A stretch of 64,000 nucleotides of DNA from Nonomuraea pusilla (GTDB lineage: Bacteria; Actinomycetota; Actinomycetes; Streptosporangiales; Streptosporangiaceae): NCBI RefSeq assembly GCF_900109355.1, contig NZ_FOBF01000001.1, positions 361,383 through 425,382 of the forward strand. The letters are read 5' to 3'. The notes under the pieces are model-generated. The model worked only from the letters and a program-made list of their open reading frames with translations, searched no databases and had not been told where the DNA came from. Below, in pieces: positions 1 through 8,642 of the stretch. Positions within the stretch are counted from its first letter, which is position 1; every line of letters starts with the position of its first letter. A program made the position numbers and the translations under genes.

Positions 1-630
1 GAACAGCCCGATCCGCACCGTGCCCGGCAGGCCGGGCAGCTCCACCGCGCCGACCCGGCTCCACTGCCTGCCGTCGGCCGACTCGTACCCGGTGAGGCGG
101 TCGCCGGAGCGGGTCAGCCGCAGCCAGCGCGGCGACCCCGCCGACACCCGCCCCGGCCGCCCGGCCACGTCGTGGACGTAGTCGTGCTGCATCCGCACGC
201 CGTGCTCGGCGGTCACCATGACGGCCGCGTACGCCGAACCCTGCCGGGTGCTCTCCTTGACGATCACGCCTGCCTTGGCCCACGGGGTGAGCCCCGAGAC
301 CTCGTTGCGCACCCCGGGGGTGCTGTCGGGCCTGCGGATCCTGCCCGTCATGGACGTCACCCGCACGGTGATCGCGCCGTCGCCCCGCAACGCCCGGTGG
401 ACCAGGTAGAACCGGTCGCTCACCGCCTGCCCCTCCGGGCCGACCGGCGGCGCGGGACAGGCGACCTCGACGCCGTCCTTGCCGCACGACGTGTGGCTGC
501 CCGCGGCCGACAGCAGCCCCAGCAGCACCGTGACCAGCGCCCCGGCGGCGAGCCCCGCCATCCAGGCCCGGACGCTCCTCAGCTTGGTCCACTCGGCGCG
601 CAGCGCGCGCCCGAACCCGGCGGCGCTCAT
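1..630 (-). CDS. ABC transporter permease (partial, N-terminal part)
   Basis: This is the N-terminal 210 residues of a membrane protein running off the left edge. It begins with a cytoplasmic stretch containing RAEWTKLRSVR, typical of ABC-2-type permeases, followed by one hydrophobic segment (about residues 24-44). A long extracytoplasmic region follows. It contains VIVKEST, a WLRLTR-like motif and a YESADG strand, resembling the DUF1349/concanavalin-like domain found inserted in some actinobacterial permeases. Its ATG overlaps the stop of the ATPase gene (ATGA at 627-630), so the two are translationally coupled and probably form one exporter. The substrate cannot be told. The remaining membrane helices should lie outside the window. 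Confidence 0.75.
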   Translation of the reverse strand, partial: MSAAGFGRALRAEWTKLRSVRAWMAGLAAGALVTVLLGLLSAAGSHTSCGKDGVEVACPAPPVGPEGQAVSDRFYLVHRALRGDGAITVRVTSMTGRIRRPDSTPGVRNEVSGLTPWAKAGVIVKESTRQGSAYAAVMVTAEHGVRMQHDYVHDVAGRPGRVSAGSPRWLRLTRSGDRLTGYESADGRQWSRVGAVELPGLPGTVRIGLF

Positions 631-1598
631 CGGCCGTCCCCCCAGGACCCCGAGGACCCCGAGGACCGGGAGGACCCGGAGGCGCGGAGCCCGGCGCGGA
701 ACTCCACGCTGTCGCCCGTCAGCTCCATGTACGCCTCCTCCAGCGTCGCGCGGTGCGCCGCCACCTCCGAGAACGGCACCCCGCTCCCGCCCAGGACCGC
801 CACGACCCGCTCGGACACCAGCCCTGACACCGTGACCGTCCCCGCACCCGTGGCGGCGACCACCGCTCCGGCGCGGGCCAGCGCGTCCATCGCCGCCGCC
901 GGCTCCGCCGTACGCAGCCTCACCCGGCCCCCGGACGCCGCCTCGATCAGCTCGGCCACCCCCGTGTCGGCGACGACCCGCCCCCGGCCCACCACCACGA
1001 GGTGGTCGGCGGTGTCCTGGAGCTCGCTCATGAGGTGGCTGGAGACGAGGACGGCGCGGCCCTCGGCCGCCAGCGACCGCAGCAGGCCGCGGATCCAGAC
1101 GACGCCCTCCGGGTCCAGGCCGTTGACGGGCTCGTCCAGCATGAGCGCGGGCGGGTCGCCGAGCAGGGCCGCGGCGATGCCGAGCCGCTGGCGCATGCCG
1201 AGCGAGAAGCCGCCCGCCCTGCGCCGCGCCACCGGGGCCAGGCCCACCAGCTCGATCACCTCGTCCACCCGCCGCACGCCCAGCCCCTGGGAGTGGGCCA
1301 GCCACAGCAGGTGGTGGCGCGCGGTGCGGCCCGGGTGCAGCGCCGCGGCGTCCAGCAGCGCGCCGAGGTGACGCAGCGGGCTGCGCAGGCTCCGGTACGG
1401 ACGCCCCCCGACCAGCGCGTGGCCCCCGTCGGCGGCGTCCAGGCCGAGGATCACCCGCATCGTGGTGGACTTGCCCGCCCCGTTGGGGCCCACGAAGCCG
1501 GTGACCCGGCCGGGCGTCACCGTGAAGGACATGCCGTCCAGCGCCATGGTCTGCCCGTAGCGTTTGCGCAACCCGGACACCTCGATCATTGCTTGCAT
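627..1598 (-). CDS. ABC transporter ATP-binding protein
   Basis: This is a 323-residue ATPase subunit that powers the permease encoded just downstream. The Walker A motif GPNGAGKST, an LGMRQ signature, the Walker B LMLDEPVNGLD and the SSHLMSE switch region are all visible. The C-terminal 90 residues match the usual extension of drug- or antibiotic-exporter ATPases of the CcmA type. Two in-frame ATGs exist, at 1598 and 1589, and I took the first. The much longer open frame upstream is antisense to the histidine kinase and is not real. The divergent two-component system is the likely regulator, an arrangement common in actinomycetes. Confidence 0.9.
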   Translation of the reverse strand: MQAMIEVSGLRKRYGQTMALDGMSFTVTPGRVTGFVGPNGAGKSTTMRVILGLDAADGGHALVGGRPYRSLRSPLRHLGALLDAAALHPGRTARHHLLWLAHSQGLGVRRVDEVIELVGLAPVARRRAGGFSLGMRQRLGIAAALLGDPPALMLDEPVNGLDPEGVVWIRGLLRSLAAEGRAVLVSSHLMSELQDTADHLVVVGRGRVVADTGVAELIEAASGGRVRLRTAEPAAAMDALARAGAVVAATGAGTVTVSGLVSERVVAVLGGSGVPFSEVAAHRATLEEAYMELTGDSVEFRAGLRASGSSRSSGSSGSWGDGR

Positions 1599-1734
1599 GC
1601 CGGGCAACGCTAGGCGGGCCGGGCGGTGCGGGTCGTCACGCAGCCGAGCGAACTCCGGCGTCGCTGGAGCCAGCGAGGGGCCGTCCCTCGTGTGAGGGAT
1701 GCCCGGGATGCCGCTTGCCGCGACAATGGCCGTC

Positions 1735-3099
1735 ATGGTGCGGGAATGGCGCAGGCGTGGGGCGGCGAGCCCCCACGCCTGGACGGCGGTCGCGGGTCTG
1801 CTGGCGCTGGCGGCGGTGGCCGAGTCGGCCATGCACGCGCGCGGGATGCCGGTGGACGGCGCGGCGGCCGAGCGGCCCGCGCGGCTGCTGGCGCTCGTGC
1901 TGCTCGGCCTGGCCGCGACGCTGCCCCTGGCGCTCCTGCCCGCCCAGCCCGCCGTGGCCGCCGTGGTCGTCTCCGCGACACTCGTGCTGTCGTTCGCCGC
2001 CTTCCACACCCTGACCGCGGCCGGGGCGTGCGCGCAGCTGATCGCCGGATTCCGGCTCGGACGCACCGGGCCGCGGCTGCCCGCGCTGCTGGCCTCGGCG
2101 CCGTTCCCCCTGCTCGCGATCCTGGCCGTGGGGCCGTTCTCCCCGCTCGCCGAGGCCGGCGGGGAGAACCTCGTCACGCCGGTGTCCGGCGGCTTCCCTC
2201 CGCCCGAGGCGGCCGTCCCGTACGGCGACCCGCGCCCGGTCGTGCTGCTGCTCGCCTGCCTCGCCCCGGCCGCCGCCCTGGCCGGCATCGCCTGGCGGGC
2301 ACGCGGCGACGCCCGCGCGAGCGACGCCGCGCGCGCGGCGGCCGCCGGCGCGCTCCTGGAGCACACCGCGCGCGGTGAGCGCGCCCGCATCGCCCGGGAG
2401 CTGCACGACGTCGTCGCCCACCACATCTCCCTGGTCGCCGTCCAGGCGGAGACGGCCAGGCTGGCCACGCCCGGCATGCCGGAGGCGGGCGCGGAGCGGC
2501 TGTCCGCCATCGGCGACACCGCGCGGGCCGCCCTGACGGAGATGCGGCGGCTGCTCGGCGTCCTGCGGGACGACGCCGACGCCGGGGCGGCCGACCTGCG
2601 CCCCCAGCCCGGCCTGCGACCGGCCGACCTCGACGCGCTGGTGGACGAGGCCAGACAGGCGTCCGGGACGGCGGTCAGGCTCGTCCTGCGCGGGACGCCG
2701 GTGGAGCTGGACCCGGGGGTGGAGCTGGCGGCGTACCGGATCGCGCAGGAGGCCCTGACCAACGCGCGCCGCCACGCGCCGGGCGCCGCCGTGGACGTGG
2801 AGCTGCGGTACACGGGGACGGAGCTGCTGCTGCGCGTCCGCGACAACGGCCCCGGCCCGTCGCCCGCCGGACCAGGCGCGGCAGGGCCCGATGCGGCTGC
2901 ACCGGGTGCCGGGACGGGCACGGCCGGGGCGGGCGGACACGGGCTGACCGGGATGCGGGAGCGGGCCGCCGCGGCCGGCGGCGAGCTGCGCACGGGCCCG
3001 GCCCCGGGCGGCGGCTTCCTCGTCGAGGCCAGGCTCCCCGGCGAAGGCTCCCCGGGCGCGATACGGCCCCAGGCCGAGGCCGGAGGGGGACGTCGATGA
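1735..3099 (+). CDS. Two-component sensor histidine kinase (DesK/NarL class)
   Basis: This membrane sensor kinase is about 454 residues long and autophosphorylates on histidine to signal to the next gene's product. Four or five hydrophobic segments fill the first 200 residues. The HisKA_3 dimerisation box follows with the phospho-acceptor in ELHDVVAHHIS. The C-terminal ATPase domain shows EALTNA (N box), RDNGPG and GHGLTGMRERAAA (G box). A Pro/Ala/Gly-rich low-complexity stretch interrupts the ATPase domain between the last two boxes. I chose the ATG at 1735; ATGs at 1699 and 1726 are alternatives. The stop overlaps the regulator's start (ATGA). Confidence 0.88.
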   Translation: MVREWRRRGAASPHAWTAVAGLLALAAVAESAMHARGMPVDGAAAERPARLLALVLLGLAATLPLALLPAQPAVAAVVVSATLVLSFAAFHTLTAAGACAQLIAGFRLGRTGPRLPALLASAPFPLLAILAVGPFSPLAEAGGENLVTPVSGGFPPPEAAVPYGDPRPVVLLLACLAPAAALAGIAWRARGDARASDAARAAAAGALLEHTARGERARIARELHDVVAHHISLVAVQAETARLATPGMPEAGAERLSAIGDTARAALTEMRRLLGVLRDDADAGAADLRPQPGLRPADLDALVDEARQASGTAVRLVLRGTPVELDPGVELAAYRIAQEALTNARRHAPGAAVDVELRYTGTELLLRVRDNGPGPSPAGPGAAGPDAAAPGAGTGTAGAGGHGLTGMRERAAAAGGELRTGPAPGGGFLVEARLPGEGSPGAIRPQAEAGGGRR

Positions 3100-3761
3100 G
3101 CGGGGCGGCCGTGCGCGTCGTCGTGGCCGACGACCACCCGGTGGTGCGCACCGGGTTCGCCGAACTGCTCGGCACCCAGCCGGACTTCACCGTCGCCGGC
3201 ACGGCGGGCGACGGCGCCGAGGCCGTGCGGCTGTGCCGCGAGCTCGCGCCCGACGTCGTCCTCATGGACGTCCGCATGCCGGTCATGAACGGCATCGACG
3301 CCACCAGGCGGCTCGCCGGCGGCCCGCGCGTGCTCATCCTGACCACCTTCGACCTCGACGAGTACGTCTACGACGCGCTGCGCGCAGGGGCGAGCGGCTT
3401 CCTGCTGAAGGACGTCACCGCCGAGCGGCTGTTCGACGCCGTCCGGGTGGTCGCGGCCGGTGACGCGCTGCTGGCCCCGGCCGTCACACGCCGCCTGATC
3501 GGCGAGTTCGCCCGCCTGCGCCCGAGGCCCGCGCCCGCGGCGCTCGCCGCGCTCACCCCGCGCGAGACCCAGGTGCTGCGGCTCATCGCCGAGGGGCTGT
3601 CCAACCCGGAGATCGCCGTACGGCTCACCGTCACGGAGGAGACCGTCAAGACGCACGTCAGCCGGGTGCTGAACAAGCTCGGCCTGCGTGACAGGACCCA
3701 GGCCGTGGTGGCCGCCTACGAGAGCGGCCTGGTGGTCCCCGGCTCCCGCGACCGCCCTTGA
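3096..3761 (+). CDS. Two-component response regulator, LuxR/NarL family
   Basis: This 221-residue regulator has an N-terminal receiver domain with the acidic pair near residues 12-13 (ADDHP), the phospho-acceptor Asp at about residue 58 in VLMDVRMP, and the conserved Lys in FLLKD. A C-terminal LuxR helix-turn-helix follows (LTPRETQVLRLIAEG, then TVKTHVSRVLNKL). It overlaps the kinase gene by four bases, so the pair is translationally coupled. The divergent ABC exporter genes are its most likely targets. This is inferred from position, as no operator was identified. Confidence 0.92.
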   Translation: MSGAAVRVVVADDHPVVRTGFAELLGTQPDFTVAGTAGDGAEAVRLCRELAPDVVLMDVRMPVMNGIDATRRLAGGPRVLILTTFDLDEYVYDALRAGASGFLLKDVTAERLFDAVRVVAAGDALLAPAVTRRLIGEFARLRPRPAPAALAALTPRETQVLRLIAEGLSNPEIAVRLTVTEETVKTHVSRVLNKLGLRDRTQAVVAAYESGLVVPGSRDRP

Positions 3762-3825
3762 TCCCGAGGCGGGCTCTCCGCGGGCCACCGCCCCGTTAGG
3801 GTGAGCGGGCGCCGACGAAAGGATC

Positions 3826-4836
3826 ATGATGCGCCCCTCCTTACGGATGCCCTGGCAGCCGCTCGCGGCGTGGGCGGCCGCGGCGGCCGTCGCCGCCGTC
3901 CCGACCTGGGAGCAGTGGCGGCTCGCGGCGGAGCTCGACGGCGCGTCCACCTACCACGTGTCGATGTGCCGTGGCGGGGCGGAGACCGTGGCGCTGGTGG
4001 AGGCGCTGCGCGCGGACCTGGGGCGGCTGCACGCGACGGCGGTGACGTGGGGCGTTCCGGCGGTGGCCGTCCTCGCGGGCCTGCTCCTGTCCGTGGCCGG
4101 GAAGGCGGCGCCGGGGCGGCGGCTGGCGGGAGGGCTGGCACTGACCGCGTTGGCAGGCCCGCTCACCCCGGTCTACTTCCACCCGGACGAGTGCGGCCCG
4201 GTGGCGATCTTCAGCGGCGTGTGGGTGGCGCAGGTGCTCGAATGCGTGGGGATCCGGGAGGTGTGCCTGCTCGTGGCGGCGCTGCTGGTGCTCGCCGCGT
4301 CCGCGCCGGAGCGCCCGGCAGGGCACCCGGCGGGCCGGGGGGAGCCGGGGGCGGCGTGGCGCAGGACGGCGGCGCTGGCCCTCGACTACCTGGTCGCCGT
4401 CACGGTGCTCGCCCTGGCCACGCAGGCGCTCGGGCTCGACGGGGCCGGGCTGGACCTGGGGGAGCGACTGCTGCCCGAGCCAGGAGACACCTCGTCCGAG
4501 GCCGTGGTCCGGGCGACGCTGTCGGCGCCCCTGCTGTTCCTGTACGCGTGGGGATTCCACCTGCTGCGGGGACGCACGCCCGGCAAGCTGCTGCTCGGCC
4601 TGCGGGTCGCGTTCCCTGAAGGCGGCGGGCGCGTACGGCGGGCGGCGCTGCGGGCGCTGCTCTTCCCCGTGCTCGTGGTGATGCCCGGGTTCGGCATGAT
4701 CTGGCTCTTCCTGGACGGGCTGTGCGCGCTCGTGGACCCGGACGGCCGCGCCGCGCACGACCGGTTCACGGGCGGCCGGGTGGTGCGGGCCGGCCGTCGC
4801 GACGCCGTCCGCGGCGGGCAGGCCGGGGTTGCCTAG
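3826..4836 (+). CDS. RDD family membrane protein
   Basis: This 336-residue polytopic protein has an N-terminal half of three hydrophobic segments (about residues 8-26, 69-92 and 103-117). The C-terminal half is an RDD-type domain with RRTAALALDYLVA, FHLLRGRTPGKLLLGL and the closing DPDGRAAHDRFTGG. RDD proteins are small membrane proteins of mostly unknown function; some are implicated in ion exchange. An AAAGGA-type ribosome-binding site precedes the ATG. The next gene starts 10 bases after the stop and has its own good -10 element, so co-transcription is optional. Confidence 0.8.
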   Translation: MMRPSLRMPWQPLAAWAAAAAVAAVPTWEQWRLAAELDGASTYHVSMCRGGAETVALVEALRADLGRLHATAVTWGVPAVAVLAGLLLSVAGKAAPGRRLAGGLALTALAGPLTPVYFHPDECGPVAIFSGVWVAQVLECVGIREVCLLVAALLVLAASAPERPAGHPAGRGEPGAAWRRTAALALDYLVAVTVLALATQALGLDGAGLDLGERLLPEPGDTSSEAVVRATLSAPLLFLYAWGFHLLRGRTPGKLLLGLRVAFPEGGGRVRRAALRALLFPVLVVMPGFGMIWLFLDGLCALVDPDGRAAHDRFTGGRVVRAGRRDAVRGGQAGVA

Positions 4837-4839
4837 ACT
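4834..4839 (+). promoter_or_regulatory. -10 element for a leaderless grpB-like mRNA
   Basis: TAGACT matches the actinobacterial -10 consensus TANNNT perfectly and ends seven bases before the ATG at 4847. That spacing places the transcription start at or next to the start codon. No convincing -35 hexamer is visible. Confidence 0.45.
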
Positions 4840-4846
4840 TGGGCGG

Positions 4847-5464
4847 ATGCCGAACGACATCCCCGTCCGTCCCGTCCTGGTCGACCATGATCCCGCCTGG
4901 CGGGCCCGGGGCCGTGCCCTGACCGGTGAGCTGCGGGCCGCGCTCGGGGCGGCCGCCCTGCACGTCGAGCACATCGGCAGCACCTCGATCCCCGGCATGG
5001 CCGCCAAGCCGGTCTTCGACCTGCAGGTGAGCGTCGCCGACCTGGAGGAGGCCGAGCGCGCGTTCGACGGGCCGCTGGCCGCGCTCGGGTTCCTGCGCTC
5101 GCCGTACCGGCACGACCACGTGCCCGCCGGGCTGGACGACGACCCCGAGCGGTGGGTGAAGCGGCTGTGGACGCGGCGCGGGCACCCGGACGGCGAGGTC
5201 AATCTGCACGTCCGGCTGCTCGGCTCCCCGAACGAGCGGCTTGCCCTGCTGTTCCGCGACTGGTTCGCGGCCCACCCGGAGGCGGTGCCCGCCTACGCGC
5301 GCTTCAAGAGCGTCCTGGCGGACGCCGTGCCCGATGTCGGGACGTACGCGGACGTCAAGGACCCGGTGGTGGACCTGGTGATCGCGGTCGCCGAGCCGTG
5401 GGCCGCCGCCACCGGCTGGTGCCCGCACCCGGGCGGCGTGACGGCACGGGAATGCGCGGTGTGA
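4847..5464 (+). CDS. GrpB family protein (UPF0157)
   Basis: This 205-residue cytoplasmic protein belongs to the GrpB/UPF0157 family. The family has a nucleotidyltransferase-like fold and is sometimes fused to dephospho-CoA kinase. The hallmark HIGSTSIPGMAAKPVFDLQV is present near residues 44-63, followed by the usual RVHDHV-like strand and a NLHVRLLGS motif. The biochemical role is not established. I rejected an upstream in-frame start at 4829 because a strong -10 box lies between it and the ATG at 4847. Confidence 0.85.
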   Translation: MPNDIPVRPVLVDHDPAWRARGRALTGELRAALGAAALHVEHIGSTSIPGMAAKPVFDLQVSVADLEEAERAFDGPLAALGFLRSPYRHDHVPAGLDDDPERWVKRLWTRRGHPDGEVNLHVRLLGSPNERLALLFRDWFAAHPEAVPAYARFKSVLADAVPDVGTYADVKDPVVDLVIAVAEPWAAATGWCPHPGGVTARECAV

Positions 5465-5469
5465 ACACT

Positions 5470-5489
5470 GGGTGATCGGCCGGTCACCC
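5470..5489. promoter_or_regulatory. 20-bp near-perfect palindrome
   Basis: GGGTGATCGGCCGGTCACCC is a palindrome with one mismatched pair, just after the GrpB stop codon and about 40 bases before the next start. It could be a weak terminator stem or an operator for the secreted protein gene at 5529. No T-tract follows. Confidence 0.35.
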
Positions 5490-5528
5490 GATAGGTTCTG
5501 AGGGCGTCGCCGAACGGAAGGAAGAACC

Positions 5529-5870
5529 ATGGCATCCAGCGTCGCCGCCCGTCTGTCGCTCGCCGCCCTCTTCTGCGCCGCCGCCCCGGCCGCCCACGCG
5601 AGCGGCCCCGACCTGCGCGACTGCTACGACGGCAGGTGCTCGCTCACGCTGTCTGGGCCGGTGAGCTTCCCGGTCAGCCCCAGGTTCGGGGTGACCGGCC
5701 TGCGCATCTCGTTCACGTCGCAGCAGGTGCGCGTCGTCGGCACCGGGACGAACGTGGTGTCGCAGGCGAACCTGTCGCGCGGCTCCGTGGGCAGCGTCAA
5801 CGGCATCTCGGTCGAGGTGCGGTCGCTGTCGGCGTTCCGGGCGGTGCTCCGGCTCACCCCCGACCTGTGA
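5529..5870 (+). CDS. Small secreted protein of unknown function
   Basis: This 113-residue protein has a clear signal peptide: a short N-terminus with one Arg, a hydrophobic core LSLAALFCAAAPA, and a likely AHA-S cleavage near residue 24. The mature part contains two cysteines four residues apart (DCYDGRC) and is predicted to be mostly beta strand, with no catalytic motif. A good GGAAG ribosome-binding site precedes the ATG. I do not recognise the family. Similar short secreted beta proteins are common in actinomycetes. Confidence 0.7.
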   Translation: MASSVAARLSLAALFCAAAPAAHASGPDLRDCYDGRCSLTLSGPVSFPVSPRFGVTGLRISFTSQQVRVVGTGTNVVSQANLSRGSVGSVNGISVEVRSLSAFRAVLRLTPDL

Positions 5871-5880
5871 CGACGGCACC

Positions 5881-5976
5881 CGCCTCCCGAACCGCCCGCC
5901 TCCCGAGCCGCCCGCCTCCCGAGCCGCCCGCCTCCCGAGCCGCCCGCCTCCCGAGCCGCCCGCCTCCCGAGCCGCC
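5881..5976. repeat. 16-bp tandem repeat, six copies
   Basis: Six head-to-tail copies of CGCCTCCCGAGCCGCC fill most of the convergent gap between the genes ending at 5870 and 6043. Only the first copy has one change (GAACC for GAGCC). A degraded seventh copy follows at 5977. The unit is not a multiple of three, and no gene is implied. Confidence 0.9.
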
Positions 5977-6042
5977 CGCTTCCTGGACCTCCGCTGAGCC
6001 GTCACCGACGTCTGCCGGGCCGGGGGTGTGGCGGGTGGCCGG

Positions 6043-8319
6043 TCAGACGATCTCGTACACGGTGACGGGGCCGTCGCTGTAGCGGCGGACGGCGTAGGCG
6101 TCGAGGCGGGGCGACACCCGGACGCGGGCACCCCGGTCGGCCACCAGCCAGCGCACGCCGTAACGCTCCTTCAGCACGCTGACGTCGCGCTCGGTGGGGG
6201 CGGTGAAGACGGCGTCGTTGGCGGCCAGCAGCCCCGCGTCCCAGAAGGGCAGCCCGGTCATCGGCTGGCGGTTGATGTCCTCCAGGGCGGCCATGTTCCT
6301 CGCGGTGTAGCTCCAGCTCTCCACCAGGACGCGCCGCTCGGCGTACGCGGAGATCCAGAAGTGCCTGCTGTCGCAGCGGCGGGCCCCAGGCCGGCAGTGC
6401 GCGTTGGTGGCGACCAGGTCGGCGGGGTCGCTGTGGGCGCGCAGCCAGCGCATGGCCGCGACGCCCTCCGCTGGGATCTCCTGAGGGCGGAGTCCGGCCG
6501 GAGTGAGGTCGGCGCGTACCGTGGCGATGGCCGACGGCACGGACAGCCCGGTGACCAGCCACAGCAGCGCCGCCCGCCGCCACGGCACCCGCCGCAGCGC
6601 GAGCGCGAGCGCGAGCCCGCCCGTGAGCAGCGCGAGCGGGACGAACGGCAGCACGAACGCCCACCCGAACCCCGCCCCGCCCGGCGCGTCGAGCCGCGGG
6701 GGCGCCGGGTCGCCGGCCGCCCTCACCAGCGCCAGCACCCCCGCCCCCGCCGCGCCCGCCGCGACGGCGAGGACGGGCCGCAGCCGCGGGGGAGCCGGGC
6801 GCAGCGCCGCCACCAGGCCGGCGACGGCGACGATCCACAGGTACGGGCGGGCGGCGGTGAGGAAGTAGAGCTGGCCGAGCCCCGGCTGCCCCAGGAGCAG
6901 GACGACGCCCAGCGACGCGAGCCCGACGCCGAGGAACAGGGTCAGCGCCCGGTCAGGCCCGGAACCGGGACGCCGTCTCGGCCCGAACGCCCCCGCCCAG
7001 ATCGCCGCCCACGCCAGCAGGAAGGCGGCGCAGACGCCCGCCGCCGCCCACGGCAGCCCATCGATCGCGGCCCGCGTCGGCCACCTCGCCGCCATCTTGA
7101 TCGCGGTGAAGAGCGGCCACACCCGCACGCCCTGCGCCGCCCCGCCGAACAGGACGAACTGCGCGAACGCCAGCGTGGCGAGCGTGAGGCCGCCCAGCAG
7201 CAGCAGGTCGCGGTCGACGCGGCGGGTCCGCAGCCAGTCGACGGCGGCGAGCAGGCAGACGCCCGCGAGCAGCAGCGGCAGGTACGTCGCCTTCGCCCCC
7301 GCCACCAGCGCGAGCAGCAGCGCCACCGGCACGAGCAGCCGCCTGCCGCCGTCGCGCAGCAGGACGGCGACCAGCACGGCGAGGGCGGAGAAGACGGCGG
7401 CGCCGAACGTCTGGGTGGGGCTCAGCCAGGCGAGGGCGGGGGTGGGCGGGCCGAACGCGAACGCCCCCGGCGACCACGCGTACGGGTCGGGCGGGGCGAG
7501 CAGGTACGTGGCGGCCAGCGCCAGCGCCCCGGCCGTCCACGACCGGGTGACCAGGTGGCCCACCGCGGGCACCAGCACGGTGAAGACCGCCAGCATGGGC
7601 AGCACCGACAGCCGGTACAGCAGCGTCTCGGGTTCGATGCCGGTGGCCCAGCTCGCGGCGGCCATGTCGCTGTAGACGAACCAGTGGTACGACAGCGGCT
7701 GGCCCGCGACCTCGGGGATCGTGGGCGGCATGTGGTGCCTCAGCTCGCCCACCAGCGCGAGGTGGAACGGCATGTCCACGTACGGCCCCAGGTTCGCGGG
7801 CGGGGTCAGGCCGTGCCCGCGGAAGACCGTCAGGGCGCTCGACACGACGAGGAAGCAGAAGCCCGCGGCGATCGCCAGCCCGTGCGGGAGCGGGACGCGC
7901 GGCCTGTGGCCGGAGCGCCAGTGGCGGCGCAGCCGCGGCACGGCGGCGAAGGCGACGACGGTCAGCGCGGGCCCGAGCACGGCCAGGCGCGGCTGCCCGG
8001 CCGCCCGGGCCGCCATGTAGGTGAAGCACTCCAGCGCGTACCCCACCGCGGTGCCCGCGGCCAGGTCGACGGCGACGGGCAGGCGCAGCCGGGTGAGCGC
8101 CCGCCACAGCAGGGCGCCCGGCAGGGTCAGCGCGAGGGCGACGTACGCGGCGAACAGCGCGACGTCACGGCCCGGCGTGCCGTGGGCGAGCAGGGCGGCG
8201 ACGGTCACCAGCGCGGCGACGGCGCCGGGCAGCAGGCGCAGCAGGCGCCGCGCGGACCGCTCCCCGGCCGGCTGCTCGTCCCCCGACGTCTCGGCGCCCT
8301 GGGCGATGGCCGTGGTCAT
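6043..8319 (-). CDS. Polytopic membrane protein, GT-C glycosyltransferase-like
   Basis: This protein of about 758 residues has some 14-16 hydrophobic segments and a short hydrophilic N-terminus. After the first helices, a large extracytoplasmic loop contains YVDMPFHLALVGELRHHMPP and QPLSYHWFVY. That acidic/histidine-rich pattern is seen in actinobacterial GT-C-fold integral membrane glycosyltransferases that use polyprenyl-phosphate sugars. The C-terminal 170 residues form a soluble extracytoplasmic domain (LRAHSDPADLVATNAH). I placed the start at the ATG at 8319, preceded by AGGGGACAACGC. The much longer open frame upstream runs antisense and into the next gene. Donor and acceptor are unknown. 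Confidence 0.75.
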   Translation of the reverse strand: MTTAIAQGAETSGDEQPAGERSARRLLRLLPGAVAALVTVAALLAHGTPGRDVALFAAYVALALTLPGALLWRALTRLRLPVAVDLAAGTAVGYALECFTYMAARAAGQPRLAVLGPALTVVAFAAVPRLRRHWRSGHRPRVPLPHGLAIAAGFCFLVVSSALTVFRGHGLTPPANLGPYVDMPFHLALVGELRHHMPPTIPEVAGQPLSYHWFVYSDMAAASWATGIEPETLLYRLSVLPMLAVFTVLVPAVGHLVTRSWTAGALALAATYLLAPPDPYAWSPGAFAFGPPTPALAWLSPTQTFGAAVFSALAVLVAVLLRDGGRRLLVPVALLLALVAGAKATYLPLLLAGVCLLAAVDWLRTRRVDRDLLLLGGLTLATLAFAQFVLFGGAAQGVRVWPLFTAIKMAARWPTRAAIDGLPWAAAGVCAAFLLAWAAIWAGAFGPRRRPGSGPDRALTLFLGVGLASLGVVLLLGQPGLGQLYFLTAARPYLWIVAVAGLVAALRPAPPRLRPVLAVAAGAAGAGVLALVRAAGDPAPPRLDAPGGAGFGWAFVLPFVPLALLTGGLALALALRRVPWRRAALLWLVTGLSVPSAIATVRADLTPAGLRPQEIPAEGVAAMRWLRAHSDPADLVATNAHCRPGARRCDSRHFWISAYAERRVLVESWSYTARNMAALEDINRQPMTGLPFWDAGLLAANDAVFTAPTERDVSVLKERYGVRWLVADRGARVRVSPRLDAYAVRRYSDGPVTVYEIV

Positions 8320-8320
8320 G

Positions 8321-8353
8321 CGTTGTCCCCTCGTTGTCCCCTTGTTGTCCGCT
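8321..8353. repeat. 11-bp tandem repeats carrying the Shine-Dalgarno sequence
   Basis: Read on the minus strand, the sequence AGGGGACAACG occurs twice exactly and once with two changes, directly upstream of the ATG at 8319. A more distant degraded copy extends to about 8367. Each unit carries an AGGGG ribosome-binding core, so copy number could change translation of the membrane protein. Confidence 0.7.
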
Positions 8354-8519
8354 CGATGTCGTCCCCTCGGTGCTGAGCGCCACGTTCGAGCGGGTTCCGG
8401 GTGAAGACCCGGCCCCGACGGCTCCCGGGGCTCGGACCATCGTTGTTCGCGGGGGGACGGCCGGTCGCGGCCTTCCCCCCTGCGGCTACCAGGCTCTTGC
8501 CGAGGCTTTAGCGGCCTCA

Positions 8520-8535
8520 GAGGCGAAGCCGCCTC
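8520..8535 (-). terminator. Possible terminator hairpin after the metalloprotease gene
   Basis: GAGGCG and CGCCTC form a perfect 6-bp stem around a 4-base loop, about 110 bases downstream of the minus-strand stop at 8643. No T-tract follows, so confidence is low. Confidence 0.3.
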
Positions 8536-8642
8536 AGAGGGGGCGGCCTCACAGACGGGGCGGGTCCAGGGGCGGAGCGGCCGCCGGAGGCGCCCGCCGG
8601 GCCCGCCCGTGTGCCTCCCGGCCCGCGTGCCTCCCGGCGTCG

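Larger units (their letters stand above)
8320..8642. other. Intergenic region between two minus-strand genes
   Basis: These 323 bases hold the 11-bp repeats next to the downstream start and an inverted repeat at 8520-8535 (GAGGCG-AAGC-CGCCTC) that could terminate the protease transcript. The palindromic CCTCAGAGG occurs twice around that hairpin. I see no convincing gene here. Confidence 0.6.

Noticed and set aside
1599..3950. Long open frame upstream of the ABC ATPase on the minus strand
   Set aside because: It is antisense to the histidine kinase and response regulator and reads as low-complexity Arg/Ala/Pro/Ser. The ATPase starts normally at 1598.
6028..8376. 782-residue open frame on the plus strand
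   Set aside because: It is antisense to the GT-C-like membrane protein, with a composition of Arg, Gln, Gly and Pro that follows from high GC third positions.
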